Shown here in pieces: positions 38,371 to 49,134 of a stretch of DNA of 64,000 bases. Both the position numbers and the translations under genes were made by a program. Under the pieces are notes generated by a model. The model worked only from the letters and a program-made list of their open reading frames with translations. It ran no database searches and was not told where the DNA came from. The stretch is from Proteles cristata cristata (lineage: Eukaryota; Chordata; Mammalia; Carnivora; Hyaenidae): positions 744,001-808,000 of the forward strand of contig JAESUZ010002888.1 of the NCBI GenBank assembly GCA_017311185.1, written 5' to 3'. The first letter of the stretch is position 1. Each line of letters opens with the position of its first letter.

Positions 38371-38459
38371 ACTAATCTTTCTTAGCTATTCATTAATAAA
38401 AGGAGCCTCACCTTAAAAATTGTATTTAAAGTAGAGTCTTTTAAAGGAGGCCAAGAAGT

Positions 38460-38673
38460 GGGGCCCCTGGGTTGCTCAGTTGGTTAAGCATCCAACTATG
38501 GCACAGGTTATGATCTTGCAGTCGTGGGTTCGAGCCCTGCATTGGGCTCTGCTGACAGCTGACAGCTGGAGCCTGCTTCAGATTCTGTGTCTCTGTCTCT
38601 CTCTCTGCCCTTCCCCCACTTGTGCTCTTTTCTCTCTGTCCCTCAAAAATGAATAACATTAAAAAATGTTTTA
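38460..38673 (+). mobile_element. Felid tRNA-Lys SINE
   Basis: Head GGGGCCCCTGGGTTGCTCAG with an A-rich tail. Short duplication AAGAAGT / AAGAAAGT. First felid SINE after a 16.8 kb gap. Confidence 0.94.
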
Positions 38674-39047
38674 AAGAAAGTAGGATAAGAGGTATTGCCC
38701 TCAGTTTTTCTTGTGTTCAGTGAATACTCAGGACGGCATTCCCTTCATCTACTTACTGACAAGGCAGTGGTTTTTAAATAATTTAATGAATTGAGGATTT
38801 TATGGACATGTATTGTTATAGAAAAATTGCAGTGACATGCTACAATCTGATGTATGTCTTTTAAATTTAAATCGAAACATGTTGTAAATATTTTTTGCTG
38901 TTTTAGTTTTATGTTGATTATGTGATAGCCTTTATAACTGAAGATATCTCATTTAAAAATTTAAAGTGCTAAGCTATCACCATTGTCTATGGATGTATCT
39001 CCTCATTTCATTTTAGGACCATTTGAAAACCTGTCTAATTTCAGTGG

Positions 39048-39200
39048 TTACTGTATATATGTATATGTCTCTATACATATACATATACATATTTGTATAA
39101 AGAGTCTTTTGGGTCTTGATTATTTTATTTGGGTCTTTTTACATATACATATATGTATAAAGAGACATATACATCCATATATACATATACATACACATAT
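39048..39200 (+). repeat. TATACA-type low-complexity tract
   Basis: Irregular TACATA and ATATGT units, split by a unique 30-base part at 39104-39138. 'ACATATACATAT' followed by 'GTATAAAGAG' occurs on both sides. Confidence 0.75.
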
Positions 39201-40515
39201 AGTCACACTCTATCCTAAATTTTCCTGTATTTCCAAAATGATTCAGTTCTATTATTCTAAAGCTGGGAAAAATTAAACTGTTTTCTTAAGTGATTACTAA
39301 CAAGTGTTTACTTAGCATCCTCTATGTACAACATAACTCTATTAAGCACCAGCACTATCATAAAAAGAATGAAGACATTTTCCTTCATCTCCATTAGAAC
39401 TTAATGGAGAAGACCGGCCACTGCTTTGGAGACAATCTCAAGTTAAGCCTCAAAATCACGTTGTTTCTATTACCACAAATTGTGTTGCATTTCTTCTTCC
39501 TTCAAAAAACTTTGGAAAGTAGTATTTTACTTTAAAGGAGTGTCATCCTCCAGTTACATGTCCCTAGAAAGCACAAAGCCATTGTAGAATCATTTATCCA
39601 ATTTCTCTTTTTTCCTTACCTTGGTAGTAGAAAAGACAATAAGTAACCACAGACCTACAACCAAAAAGGATTGTCTCAAGAGAGTCAAAAGAAGAATAAC
39701 TGAGCAGGATACACAATAACAACCTGTACGTGTTATAGGTACAAATAGGATTATAAACAAGGTAGACAAAACCAAGGGTTATCAGAACCCAGGAAATGAG
39801 GCAGAAAGGCCAGTCAAGGCTACTTTGATTAGAAGCTCATTAATCTATCCAGAGTAGATACTGGGAGGCCATTAAGTGATAATATGATGAATAAAATTAT
39901 TATGTAGGCCATGTGAGTAACTTTTGTACCAGTTACCCCTTTGAACTTGGGGCAGTATCAATATAAACTGTTGGCTAGAGTCTAAGAATGAATGAATAAG
40001 ATCCTAAGCTTTTGAATTAATTGATCTTTAAAGGATGCAATTACCTATCAGAAATTAATTTAATCAACATAGAATCAGTTGTAGAAGTTGTGGAAAACTT
40101 CAACTTTCAAATTTTCTCATAGAACAATGATGAGTGTATCATCCTGTTTGAAGCCTTCTCTGTATAAACCTGAAGTAAAATTATTTTTAATGAATGTATG
40201 TTCACGAAAGGATTTTCTATTTGGGAATATTTTGGATCAGGATCTAAACGTCCCTTAAAAATTGAAGATAATGGTATTCACTATTAATTAAATTTGTACA
40301 TTTTTAAAATAGTTTTAACTATAGGTATCCAACTATAGATCTAGAAATAGGTACATAAACATAAATGGATACGTAGTATAAATGCTTTTTAAAGTTGTAC
40401 TTTATAAGGATCTCTATAACACTATATTCATCAGAATTAATTAACTATTGCTGTTCTGAGTATTTTATAGGAAATTCTTGTTAAAACATATTAGTACTTT
40501 TTTAAAGAGGAGAAG
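39201..40515. other. Intronic DNA upstream of the NPY5R coding exon
   Basis: AT-rich; nothing recognised. Confidence 0.35.
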
Positions 40516-40520
40516 AGGTC

Positions 40521-40729
40521 GGGGCGCCTGGGTGGCTCAGATGGTTGAGCATCCAACTTCAACTCAGGTCGCCATCTCACGGGTCTGTAAGTTTGAGCCC
40601 TGTGTTGGGCTCTGTGCTGACAGCTCAGAGCCTGGAGCCTGCTTTGGATGCTGTGTCTCCCTCCCCCCTCACTCTGTGTCTCTTTTTGTCTTTGAAAAAT
40701 GAATAAACCTTTAAAAAATTGAAAAGAAA
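40521..40729 (+). mobile_element. Felid tRNA-Lys SINE
   Basis: Perfect head GGGGCGCCTGGGTGGCTCAG and A-rich tail. Target duplication AAAGAGGAGAAG at 40504-40515 and 40730-40741. Confidence 0.95.
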
Positions 40730-41254
40730 AAAGAGGAGAAGTCCCTTTGGCCTCTTACTGATATATTATAGACAGTTTTGTGTTTCATCAGGCAATGCTG
40801 TCAAATTTCTAATATGTAGTAATAAATAAGAAATACCATTGTGCTATTAATAATATTACATTATTAAATTTGTTTGAAATGAAAAAACTTATGGGGTATG
40901 ATATTAATATTACTTCTACATTTAACTTTAAGAAATAAATTTTCTTGAGACCATATGAATGCATTCAATCTTTTTAAAGCTGAAAATTATTTTCAACTTT
41001 TAAGTTAAAAAATAAACAGGCAAATTTGTTAAACAGTAACAGACTGCTGGCCAATGGCTGTCCTAATTCATGATAATCTGGCCCATCTTAAAGGACTAAG
41101 AATTGATCATGGAATGACTTTGCCATCCAGTATTGTGCACACAGAGTCGACAGTACAGCTTGGTAAACATTTATAAAGTGCCTACTATATACATCTAAAT
41201 CCTGGGGTAATGAGATGCTTAAATTTGAACTAGATAATATTTAGGATACTAGAC

Positions 41255-41660
41255 ATTTGTTTGAATTTTTCATTTTTCCATAAATATTTATTTACCAACC
41301 ACAACAGTGAAGTTTCCTGGGCCATGTATTATGGTAGATGCCACAGTGAATAAAGGACAACGTTCCGCTTTTACGTTGTTTATAAATAAATGAAAGAGAC
41401 TGCTATGCATTTTAATTGCATAACAAAGCAAATTGTGACATGTAGCATCAGACAGCTATAAACAGAGCAGTATGGGGGTTCCAAAGAGGATTTCACATCC
41501 AACTGAGTAAACAAAGGAGTACTTTAGGATAGGTGACTTTTAAGTTTGACCTTGATTGAGGTTGGAAACGAAGAAGTGTTTGAGATAAGATTATGTGACC
41601 ACACCATGAGTAGGCACGATGACTAGATAAAAAGTAGTAATGAGCTGTTGTAAATTAGGT
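41255..41660 (+). mobile_element. Possible ancient interspersed repeat
   Basis: 'GGCCATGTATTATGGTAGAT' and 'CACAGTGAATAAAGGACAAC' recall the old repeat family at 46590-48290. Weak; lies 0.3 kb before the NPY5R exon. Confidence 0.3.
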
Positions 41661-41956
41661 ATCCTGAAGTTCTTACATACATTTGCCTTTTCCTTCCCTT
41701 TCATCATATCTACATAAATTTAAAAAACAAGGTCTGCTGTTTTAACACCAGTTAACACACCACAGAAGTGATGACAGACTTAGATTTACTATAATTGTTA
41801 TTGGCTGATATTTGCTCTGCTCTTAGAACCAGTTAAAGACCTCACAAAACTTTTTTAGGAGATTAATAAGGTAACAGGAGCAAAGTGTAAAATTTAGTTT
41901 CCCTCTCAGTGGATTAATTTGTAGCGGTCATGTAATTTTTTTTAAGTTGGTAACTA

Positions 41957-41986
41957 ATGTCTTTTTATTCCAAGCAGGACTGTAAT
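41957..41986 (+). CDS. NPY5R: NPY5R alternative N-terminal extension
   Basis: An ATG at 41957 is in frame with NPY5R and adds MSFYSKQDCN before the usual Met. It would be in the mRNA only if splicing uses the upstream acceptor TAATTTTTTTTAAG (AG at 41945-41946) rather than the one at 41976-41977. A ten-residue-longer Y5 isoform has been described in human (from memory), so this may be real. Confidence 0.5.
41978..41986 (+). other. NPY5R: NPY5R 5' UTR stub in the coding exon
   Basis: GACTGTAAT lies between the proximal acceptor AG (41976-41977) and the ATG. The rest of the leader must come from upstream exon(s), probably in CpG island 2. Confidence 0.65.
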
Positions 41987-43327
41987 ATGGATTTAGAGCT
42001 CCAGGAATTTTATAACAAGACACTTGCTACTGAGAACAGTACTGCTGCCATTCGGAATTCTGATTTCCCAATGTGGGATGACTATAAAAGCAGTGTAGAT
42101 GACTTGCAGTATTTTCTGATTGGACTTTATACATTTGTAAGTCTTCTTGGTTTCATGGGGAATCTCCTTATTTTAATGGCGCTCATGAGAAAGCGTAATC
42201 AGAAGACTACAGTGAACTTCCTCATAGGAAATTTGGCCTTCTCTGATATCTTGGTTGTGCTGTTTTGCTCACCTTTCACACTGACCTCTGTCTTGCTGGA
42301 TCAGTGGATGTTTGGCAAAGTCATGTGTCATATTATGCCTTTTCTTCAATGTGTTTCAGTCCTGGTTTCAACATTAATTTTAATATCAATTGCCATTGTC
42401 CGATATCATATGATAAAACATCCTATATCTAATAATTTAACAGCAAACCATGGCTACTTCTTGATAGCTACTGTCTGGACACTAGGTTTTGCAATTTGTT
42501 CTCCCCTTCCAGTGTTTCACAGTCTGGTGGAACTTCAGGAAACGTTTGGCTCCGCATTGCTGAGCAGCAGGTATTTGTGCGTTGAATCGTGGCCATCTGA
42601 TTCATACAGAATTGCTTTTACTATCTCTCTATTGCTAGTTCAGTATATTCTGCCCTTGGTGTGTCTAACCGTAAGTCATACCAGTGTCTGCAGGAGTATA
42701 AGCTGTGGGTTGTCCAACCAAGAAAACAAACTGGAAGAAAACGAGATGATCAACTTAACTCTTCATCCATTCAAAAAGAGTGGGCCTCAGGTGAAACTTC
42801 CCGGCAGCCATAAATGGAGCTATTCCTTCATCAGAAAACACAGAAGAAGATACAGCAAGAAGACAGCGTGCGTGTTACCTGCTCCAACAAGACCTCCTCA
42901 AGAGAACCATTCAAGAATGCTTCCAGAAAACAGTGGATCTGTCAAAAGTCAGCTCTCTTCATCCAGCAAGTTCATACCAGGAGTCCCCACCTGCTTTGAG
43001 GTGAAACCTGAAGAAAACTCAGATGTTCAGGAAATGAGAGTAAACCGTTCGATCATGAGGATAAAAAAGAGATCTCGAAGTGTTTTCTATAGACTAACCA
43101 TATTGATATTGGTGTTTGCCGTTAGCTGGATGCCACTACACCTTTTCCATGTGGTAACTGATTTTAACGATAACCTTATTTCAAATAGGCATTTCAAGTT
43201 GGTGTATTGCATCTGTCATTTGTTAGGCATGATGTCCTGTTGTCTGAATCCTATTCTGTATGGATTTCTTAATAATGGGATCAAAGCTGATTTAATTTCC
43301 CTTATACAATGTCTTCATATGTCGTAA
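41987..43327 (+). CDS. NPY5R: Neuropeptide Y receptor Y5
   Basis: One coding exon, 446 residues from the usual start; class A GPCR for NPY, PYY and pancreatic polypeptide, Gi/o-coupled, known for a role in feeding. Visible marks are sequons at N10 and N17, the 2.50 aspartate D87, disulfide cysteines C114 and C198, VRY at 138-140 in place of DRY (normal for Y5), WMPL at 381-384 and NPILY at 421-425. The third intracellular loop is very long (about residues 232-365), basic and Ser-rich, the hallmark of Y5 against Y1/Y2/Y4. The start follows a splice acceptor (CCAAGCAG|GAC, AG at 41976-41977). An in-frame ATG at 41957 would add ten residues if a second acceptor at 41945-41946 is used. Human Y5 has 445 residues (from memory); this copy ends with one extra serine. 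No disruption is seen. Identity is secure. Confidence 0.98.
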   Translation: MDLELQEFYNKTLATENSTAAIRNSDFPMWDDYKSSVDDLQYFLIGLYTFVSLLGFMGNLLILMALMRKRNQKTTVNFLIGNLAFSDILVVLFCSPFTLTSVLLDQWMFGKVMCHIMPFLQCVSVLVSTLILISIAIVRYHMIKHPISNNLTANHGYFLIATVWTLGFAICSPLPVFHSLVELQETFGSALLSSRYLCVESWPSDSYRIAFTISLLLVQYILPLVCLTVSHTSVCRSISCGLSNQENKLEENEMINLTLHPFKKSGPQVKLPGSHKWSYSFIRKHRRRYSKKTACVLPAPTRPPQENHSRMLPENSGSVKSQLSSSSKFIPGVPTCFEVKPEENSDVQEMRVNRSIMRIKKRSRSVFYRLTILILVFAVSWMPLHLFHVVTDFNDNLISNRHFKLVYCICHLLGMMSCCLNPILYGFLNNGIKADLISLIQCLHMS

Positions 43328-43399
43328 TCCCGAATGTTTACCAAGGAAAGAACAAATGTTGGGATCGCCTAAAACATATTCACAATAACTTTTATGTAC

Positions 43400-43405
43400 A
43401 ATAAA
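43400..43405 (+). terminator. NPY5R: NPY5R poly(A) signal AATAAA (proximal)
   Basis: First canonical hexamer after the stop, in the context TGTACAATAAACACA. Confidence 0.55.
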
Positions 43406-43564
43406 CACATTTTAGTAACGTGAAATTTAATTTATGTATAAAAGTTCCGGATTTGAATGTCAGTTCATAACATATGGAAGACAGTTTTAATGTGTTCTAT
43501 ATAATATGATGAGTTCATTTAGTTACATAAAGTCAGTGTCAGTACACTCTGTAATTTCATTTAA

Positions 43565-43570
43565 AATAAA
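43565..43570 (+). terminator. NPY5R: NPY5R poly(A) signal AATAAA (distal)
   Basis: Second hexamer, followed by a near-copy at 43632-43637 in a similar context (TTTAAAATAAAAG.TATATT), as if this tail segment had been duplicated. Confidence 0.4.
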
Positions 43571-43655
43571 AGTTATATTAACTTTCATTTAATCTTGTCT
43601 TGTAAACAATTAAATTATAATTTTTATTTAAAATAAAAGCTATATTGAACCAACT

Positions 43656-44302
43656 CAGTATTTTTTGTTGAAAATTATTATGAGCAAAAATCTTTTTCCT
43701 GAGGATCATTTAATTTCAAATGTGAGGATTATATATTATCTATTTGTCTTCAATTCTACTTCACAGCCTTCTTAATGTTTAGTATGTTAAGATACCGAAA
43801 ACATTTAGTATGCTCAGTAAATCATCGTAAATGACAGATGTATGCCCAAGTCATGATTATAATTATAAGCATTGGGTACAGTTTTGACAGGAGAACACTT
43901 ATTTCCTCTTCCTGATAATTGCTCAAATTGTTCACTTACTCCCACCGTCCTGGTAATACACAATTAATTTACCAAAAAAGTAGATTTTAAATCTCTTCTA
44001 GTCTTATACCACATTAACACTATCAAAGCAAGATTATTTTCATGTTTGTCTTTTATCATCTAAAACGTCAAGTGTAAATGGTATCTGTATTTCCAAATAT
44101 TAAATAATTTTTAAAAATACTTAAAATGTCCACAGGAAAAAAAGGGTTAATTTTTTGGCCAAGGTATAAAATGATTCATATACTCTGTGTTTTTCTGGTA
44201 GCGAGGTCTCATACGCTCTCTCTCCAAACTTTACAATTGAAACTTTTTGTTCATTTCAGTTAGTTTTTTTTTAAGACTGAGCCCCTGAAAATAACTGAAT
44301 AA
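43656..44302. other. AT-rich DNA beyond NPY5R
   Basis: Nothing recognised. Confidence 0.4.
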
Positions 44303-44512
44303 TTTTTTTTAATGTTTTATTTATTTCTGAGAGAGAGAGACAGCATGGGCAGGTGAGGGTCAGAAAGAGCGGGAGATACAGAATCCAGACCGGCTTCAGG
44401 CTCTGAGCTAGCTGTCAGCACAGAGCCCGACGCGGGGCTTGAACCCACGAACTGTAAGATCATGACCTGAGCCGAAGTTGGATGCTTAACCGACTGAGCC
44501 ACCAGGCGCCCC
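44303..44512 (-). mobile_element. Felid tRNA-Lys SINE
   Basis: Poly(T), GA block and CACCAGGCGCCCC end. Duplication CTGAATA on both sides. Confidence 0.95.
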
Positions 44513-45908
44513 CTGAATATCTTCACATATGGCTCATAGGTGCAAAATGACATTGCTGTCTTCAGTTCCTACAATTGATTTAACTTCCCCTGTATTGATT
44601 TCTGTTCACAAGGGAAAATAACGAAACAAAACAAGAAACATTTTAGGTTTGCGAGTAGGTAGTTCTGGTAGTTTTTTAATCTATTGAAAATCTAAAACCT
44701 CTATGGGGACTTTCTTTCATACCCCCTCCACCTCCTTCGCTAGATGTTGTCTACACATGGGGGAAGCTGAAAATGGTGCTGGTCCACACGGTGCCCCAAG
44801 CTCACTCCTACTGAACTCCAGCTGAGGAGTAATTGTCTTGCCTGGTCTCCATGTTACCTACGCCGGTGTAACTGTATGATCTGCTCTCAGCAAGGTCAGG
44901 AGCGGAGAGTCCAGCCCCGCAATCCTCCACTCCTGTTGACATTGCATTGACTGTGTGGTCGCACAGGGACTCCCTCATGCCTTCCATTTTGTTCTGAGCC
45001 TAGGCTGTCTGCTCTATTAGGTCTTGTGCCTGCCCAGTCTGGCGACTGCTGGAAAACTTTAAATTCTTGACCGAGAACTCTGCAAGCTTATGAAATTCTG
45101 TTTCTTACGTAGATCAGAGTACTGAGGCAGGCAGCATGGATGTACTGAGGCCTTCTCTGCCCAAACACTATGCGCTGTCCTATCTATTTTGGGCTCACCA
45201 CAAAACACCCTGCTTTTCAGTGTCTTTGTAGATTTTCACATATGAAACTCGATACAGTCCCCTCTATGTTTAGCTTCTCTCTGATCTATCTCATCTCCCC
45301 AAGTTTTTATGTGGCCACGGAAAAAGTGAAACAACTTTTCACTTTTGCTTTTCTTCTTTCTCTCCCTTTTTTTTTTTTTTTAAATTCTAAGGGCCTCTAT
45401 TTCTTTCTGCCTACAAAGATTGTTCCCTGATTATATTTTAATTTTCTTTTTACTATACCTTACAGTAAAATTATGTTCAGAACATCAAGACTTGCTTTTG
45501 GAAAAGGAAGCTTTTGTGATTGAAAATCTGTTTCCCCTCCCTCATCAGTGCTTAGATTCGAGTGTGTTAGACAATAAACCTAGATCAAAACCAAAACGTC
45601 TAAGCTGAAGAGTGGCTTCTATATCTAAAAGCAATAGGATAAATAAATAAGTAATAAATAAATAAATAAATAGACAAATAAAAGCAATAGGTATTTTCAC
45701 TAGAACAGTCAATTTCAAGGTTTTATTTTAGTGGCTATAGCAGGAAGGGGAGCTCAATGATAAGTGCAAATATAATAAACATATAGGGAAGTATTTTATC
45801 ATGTTAGAGTGAATTATGTTAGTAAATACAATACCTGTCAAACTTCACAGATTTTATGGATGCTGAGAGACGAGTTTAGTTAAACTGGATAAACTAATTT
45901 GGAGTATT
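44513..45908. other. Non-coding DNA with an (AAAT)n tract
   Basis: A short AAATAA-type run lies at 45640-45685. GC-richer 44.73-45.05 kb shows no open frame of note. Confidence 0.4.
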
Positions 45909-46110
45909 TATTTATTTATTTATCTTAAAGTTTATTTATTTTGAGAGAGAGAGAGAAATCGAGGAAGGGACAAGACAGGGAGAAAGTGAATGCTGAGCAG
46001 CCTCCATGCTGTCAGCACAGATCCCAACATGGGGCTTGATCCCCCACAAACTGAGATCATGACCTGAGCTGAAGTCAGATGCTCAACCGACTGAGTCACC
46101 CAGGCACCCC
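45909..46110 (-). mobile_element. Diverged carnivore SINE
   Basis: (TTTA)n start, GA-rich block, end CACCCAGGCACCCC. More substitutions than its neighbours. Confidence 0.9.
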
Positions 46111-46790
46111 TGAATGTTCTTAATAATTGAAAGTTGAAGAAGTTTGACCGGATTGGTGGGTAGATGTTATTAATGGGGAATTAATGGTTTGGAAAGTTTA
46201 CTATGAATAATAATTTCTTTCATGGAGACTTGGTTAGAGAGTTAAACAACTAATGTCCAATCAACTCTCTATTGCTCAGGAGCAGATTATCTTAATTCTC
46301 CTATTGTTTTCTGGTATCTGACTTGATTGCTTATTCCACAGCATCTTCACAAAGCATGGCCTGGGGAAATAGAGATGAAATTGTTAACAATCAACATCAT
46401 TTCTTTAAATAATTATTTTTAAATATTTATTTCAAAAAGAGATGTTCAATTGAGTTTTAGTTGTTATTTATGTTATTCCTGCTAGCTATCTTGTCCATTA
46501 CTGTAATAACACACTAAAACAAATCAAAAACTGAGAAATGTACCAAGAATAACTACAATGATTAAATGATGAAGGAATGTATATGAGGATTACTTCATTC
46601 AGATAGTACTGAGTATCTACTGCGTACCGGGAACTCTTGTAGGTGCTTTGGGATATGACAATGAAAAAGATTCCTGCGGTTTTATGTTCTCCTTCTGGAA
46701 GCAGGGGGTCAGTGGCAGGTGGACAAACAACAATAAGAACAATACAAAGTGAATCAGATAGTAATGATACAGTATATAGATAGACGTGTT

Positions 46791-47257
46791 CATTTCCCAA
46801 GGCTGCCTTAACAGAATGCTACAAACTGGGTGGCTTAGAACAACAGAAAATTATTGTTTGACAGTTCTGAAGGCTAAAATCTGAAATCGATGGGTCTGCA
46901 GGCTCACACTCCAATGAGGACTCACAGAGGAATCCTTCCTTGTCTCTTCCTAGCTTCAGGGTTAGCTAGTGGGCTTTGATGGGTTTTGCAGGCATGTAAC
47001 TAATCTCTGCCTTCATCATCACATGATATTCTCCCTATGCCTCTGTTCAAATTTCCCTCTTCCTGTGAGGATACAACTCCTGTTGGAATAGCCCTCACCC
47101 TTCCCCCCATTCCAGTAAGACCTCCTCTTAATTTAACTAATGACACCTGCAAGGATCCTATTTCCAAATAAGTTCACATTCTGAGGTCCTGGGGTTAGGG
47201 GTTCAGCATATTTCTTGTGGGGTGTGTGTAGAGGGGGTGCAGTTTAACTCCTAATAA
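46791..47257 (+). mobile_element. Old mammalian repeat inserted in the ancient repeat
   Basis: 'AACTGGGTGGCTTAGAACAA', 'CAGTTCTGAAGGCTAAAATC' and 'TCACATTCTGAGGTCCTGGG' are phrases of a common old element. Whether it is LTR- or LINE-derived I cannot settle. Confidence 0.45.
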
Positions 47258-47363
47258 TATGGTAGGGAATATTAGTAATGATAAGAGCCTTAGAACAATA
47301 AAGAGCGAGTCAGAAGGGGTGTGCATTTGGAAGGAGAAGCAAGAGAGTTGGATGTAATGTCTT

Positions 47364-47583
47364 CTTAAAAATTATTTTAATGTTTTTATTTATTTTTGGA
47401 GAAGACAAAGACAGAGCATGAGGGCAGGAGGGGTGGCGAGAGAGGGAGACACAGAATCCAAAACGGGCTCCAGGCTCTTAGCTGTCAGCACAGAGCCTGA
47501 CACGGGGCTTGAACTCATGAACTGTGAGATCATGACCTGAACTGAAGTCGGACGTTTCACTGAATGAGCCACCCAGGAGCCCC
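47364..47583 (-). mobile_element. Felid tRNA-Lys SINE
   Basis: End CACCCAGGAGCCCC. Target duplication GGATGTAATGTCT / GGATGTAATTTCT (47350-47362, 47584-47596). Confidence 0.94.
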
Positions 47584-47590
47584 GGATGTA

Positions 47591-48043
47591 ATTTCTAATG
47601 GGATGCCACCATCATCCTCAGTGAGAAGATAACTTATGAGCAAAGATTTGAAAAAGGCAAGAGAGTTAGCTGTGTGACAATAAGGGAAAAGAGCACTCCA
47701 GGCAGAAAATACAGCCAATGCAAAGGTCTTGAGGTTGGAGCATTTCTAATGGGATGCCACCATCATCCTCAGTGAGAAGATAACTTATGAGCAAAGATTT
47801 GAAAAAGGCAAGAGAGTTAGCTGTGTGACAATAAGGGAAAAGAGCACTCCAGGCAGAAAATACAGCCAATGCAAAGGTCTTGAGGTTGGAGCATTTCTAA
47901 TGGGATGCCACCATCATCCTCAGTGAGAAGATAACTTACGAGCAAAGATTTGAAAAAGGCAAGAGAGTTAGCTGTGTGACAATAAGGGAAAAGAGCACTC
48001 CAGGCAGAAAATACGGCCAATGCAAAGGCCTTGAGGTTGGAGC
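47591..48043 (+). repeat. Three tandem copies of a 151-base unit
   Basis: Units 47591-47741, 47742-47892 and 47893-48043, each starting ATTTCTAATGGGATGCCACC and ending TTGAGGTTGGAGC. Copies 1 and 2 look identical; copy 3 differs at about three positions. Period is exactly 151 bases. Confidence 0.96.
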
Positions 48044-48290
48044 ACACTTCAAGTGTTAAAGAATAGGAAGGAAAGCACTAAACCAGGAGTATAGTCAAGA
48101 GAGAGAAATTATATAAGGAGCTAATTCAAGGACAGCTCTTGTAGGTTCTTACAGACATTTGGAAGGATGTTGATTTTTACTCTTCAGAAAATTGAGAGCT
48201 ATTGTGGATTTTGACCAGCGATAGGATATGATATGACTTGCATTTTGAAAGGATCACTCTAACTATGAGAAAAGACTATGTTCCTCTGTC

Positions 48291-49134
48291 TTTTTTTATG
48301 ATGTCAGTAAACATGAATGCTTGATATCTATCTATATACAAATATACACATTAAGGCATTAAGTGGAAGTATGTGTGTATATGTACATATATGTAGGCAC
48401 TAAACTTATTTATGTTTGTGTAAAGAGAGAGACATTAAGCATTCCTGTTTCCTAAAATCATATATATGTGTATGCTTTAATTCCATATTTCCTTTTACAT
48501 TTTTTTACATTAAATACATTAATGGGAACATACTCTCCTTTATCCATCATTTGGCTATCCAGTGGTATAGTTCTTTCAAGAAAGAAAAGATGAATGCTTA
48601 ATACTACCTCTTTATTTCCTGGATATCAAAAAGCAGTCAACACATTCATTTAAACACATTTGATAGGTTTGGATACATTGCCAAGATAAGAGGCTCAAAT
48701 AGTTTCTTTATCTTTGGCTAATGGAAGCCTCCTTAAATTGGCTCTGAGTCATCATTTTTTTCATCTAGTATTTATAATTGTTATTTGTGGGAAGATTAGG
48801 TCCAATAGCTATGCATCCACATCAGATGTGGAACTCCATTATGCACATTCTAAATCATAAATGATAAAGAGGAAATTTGAAAGCATGAGAATTTCTCAAC
48901 CATGGGATTTTCTCTCTTCCTTTCTCTCCGAAGGTATACTAGGGCATTGAATTTCAAGCACTAGACAGTATAATGTAGAACTTAGATAATTTAGGAAGTA
49001 CTTTTTTCCACATAGTTTCGTGGCCAGAGTACTGCACCACTCTCAAACTTACCACAAAGTGTTTTTGAGGATAGTGATTTAAAGAATACTGTTTCTCTAC
49101 CCAAAGACCATTTTGACACCAAATGTGTGGGGTT
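48291..49134. other. AT-rich non-coding DNA
   Basis: A TATATG-type low-complexity part lies at 48330-48400. Nothing else recognised. Confidence 0.4.

Larger units (their letters stand above)
43328..43655 (+). other. NPY5R: NPY5R 3' UTR
   Basis: AT-rich sequence after the stop, with AATAAA at 43400-43405 and further hexamers at 43565-43570 and 43632-43637. The 3' UTR is therefore short, roughly 0.1 to 0.33 kb. Which site is used cannot be told. Confidence 0.55.
46590..48290 (+). mobile_element. Ancient repeat with insertions and a tandem triplication
   Basis: Same family as 21666-22310, e.g. 'TAGGTGCTTTGGGATATGAC', 'TGAGCAAAGATTTGAAAAAG' and 'CATTTTGAAAGGATCACTCT'. It is split by another old repeat (46791-47257) and a SINE (47364-47583), and one part is present three times. 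Family name not certain. Confidence 0.5.

Noticed and set aside
47591..48043. Regular repeats considered as a CRISPR array
   Set aside because: Direct 151-base tandem units without spacers in mammalian DNA.
47666..48047. Repeated open frames on the minus strand in the triplication
   Set aside because: A 151-base period shifts the frame in every unit; there is no coding constraint.
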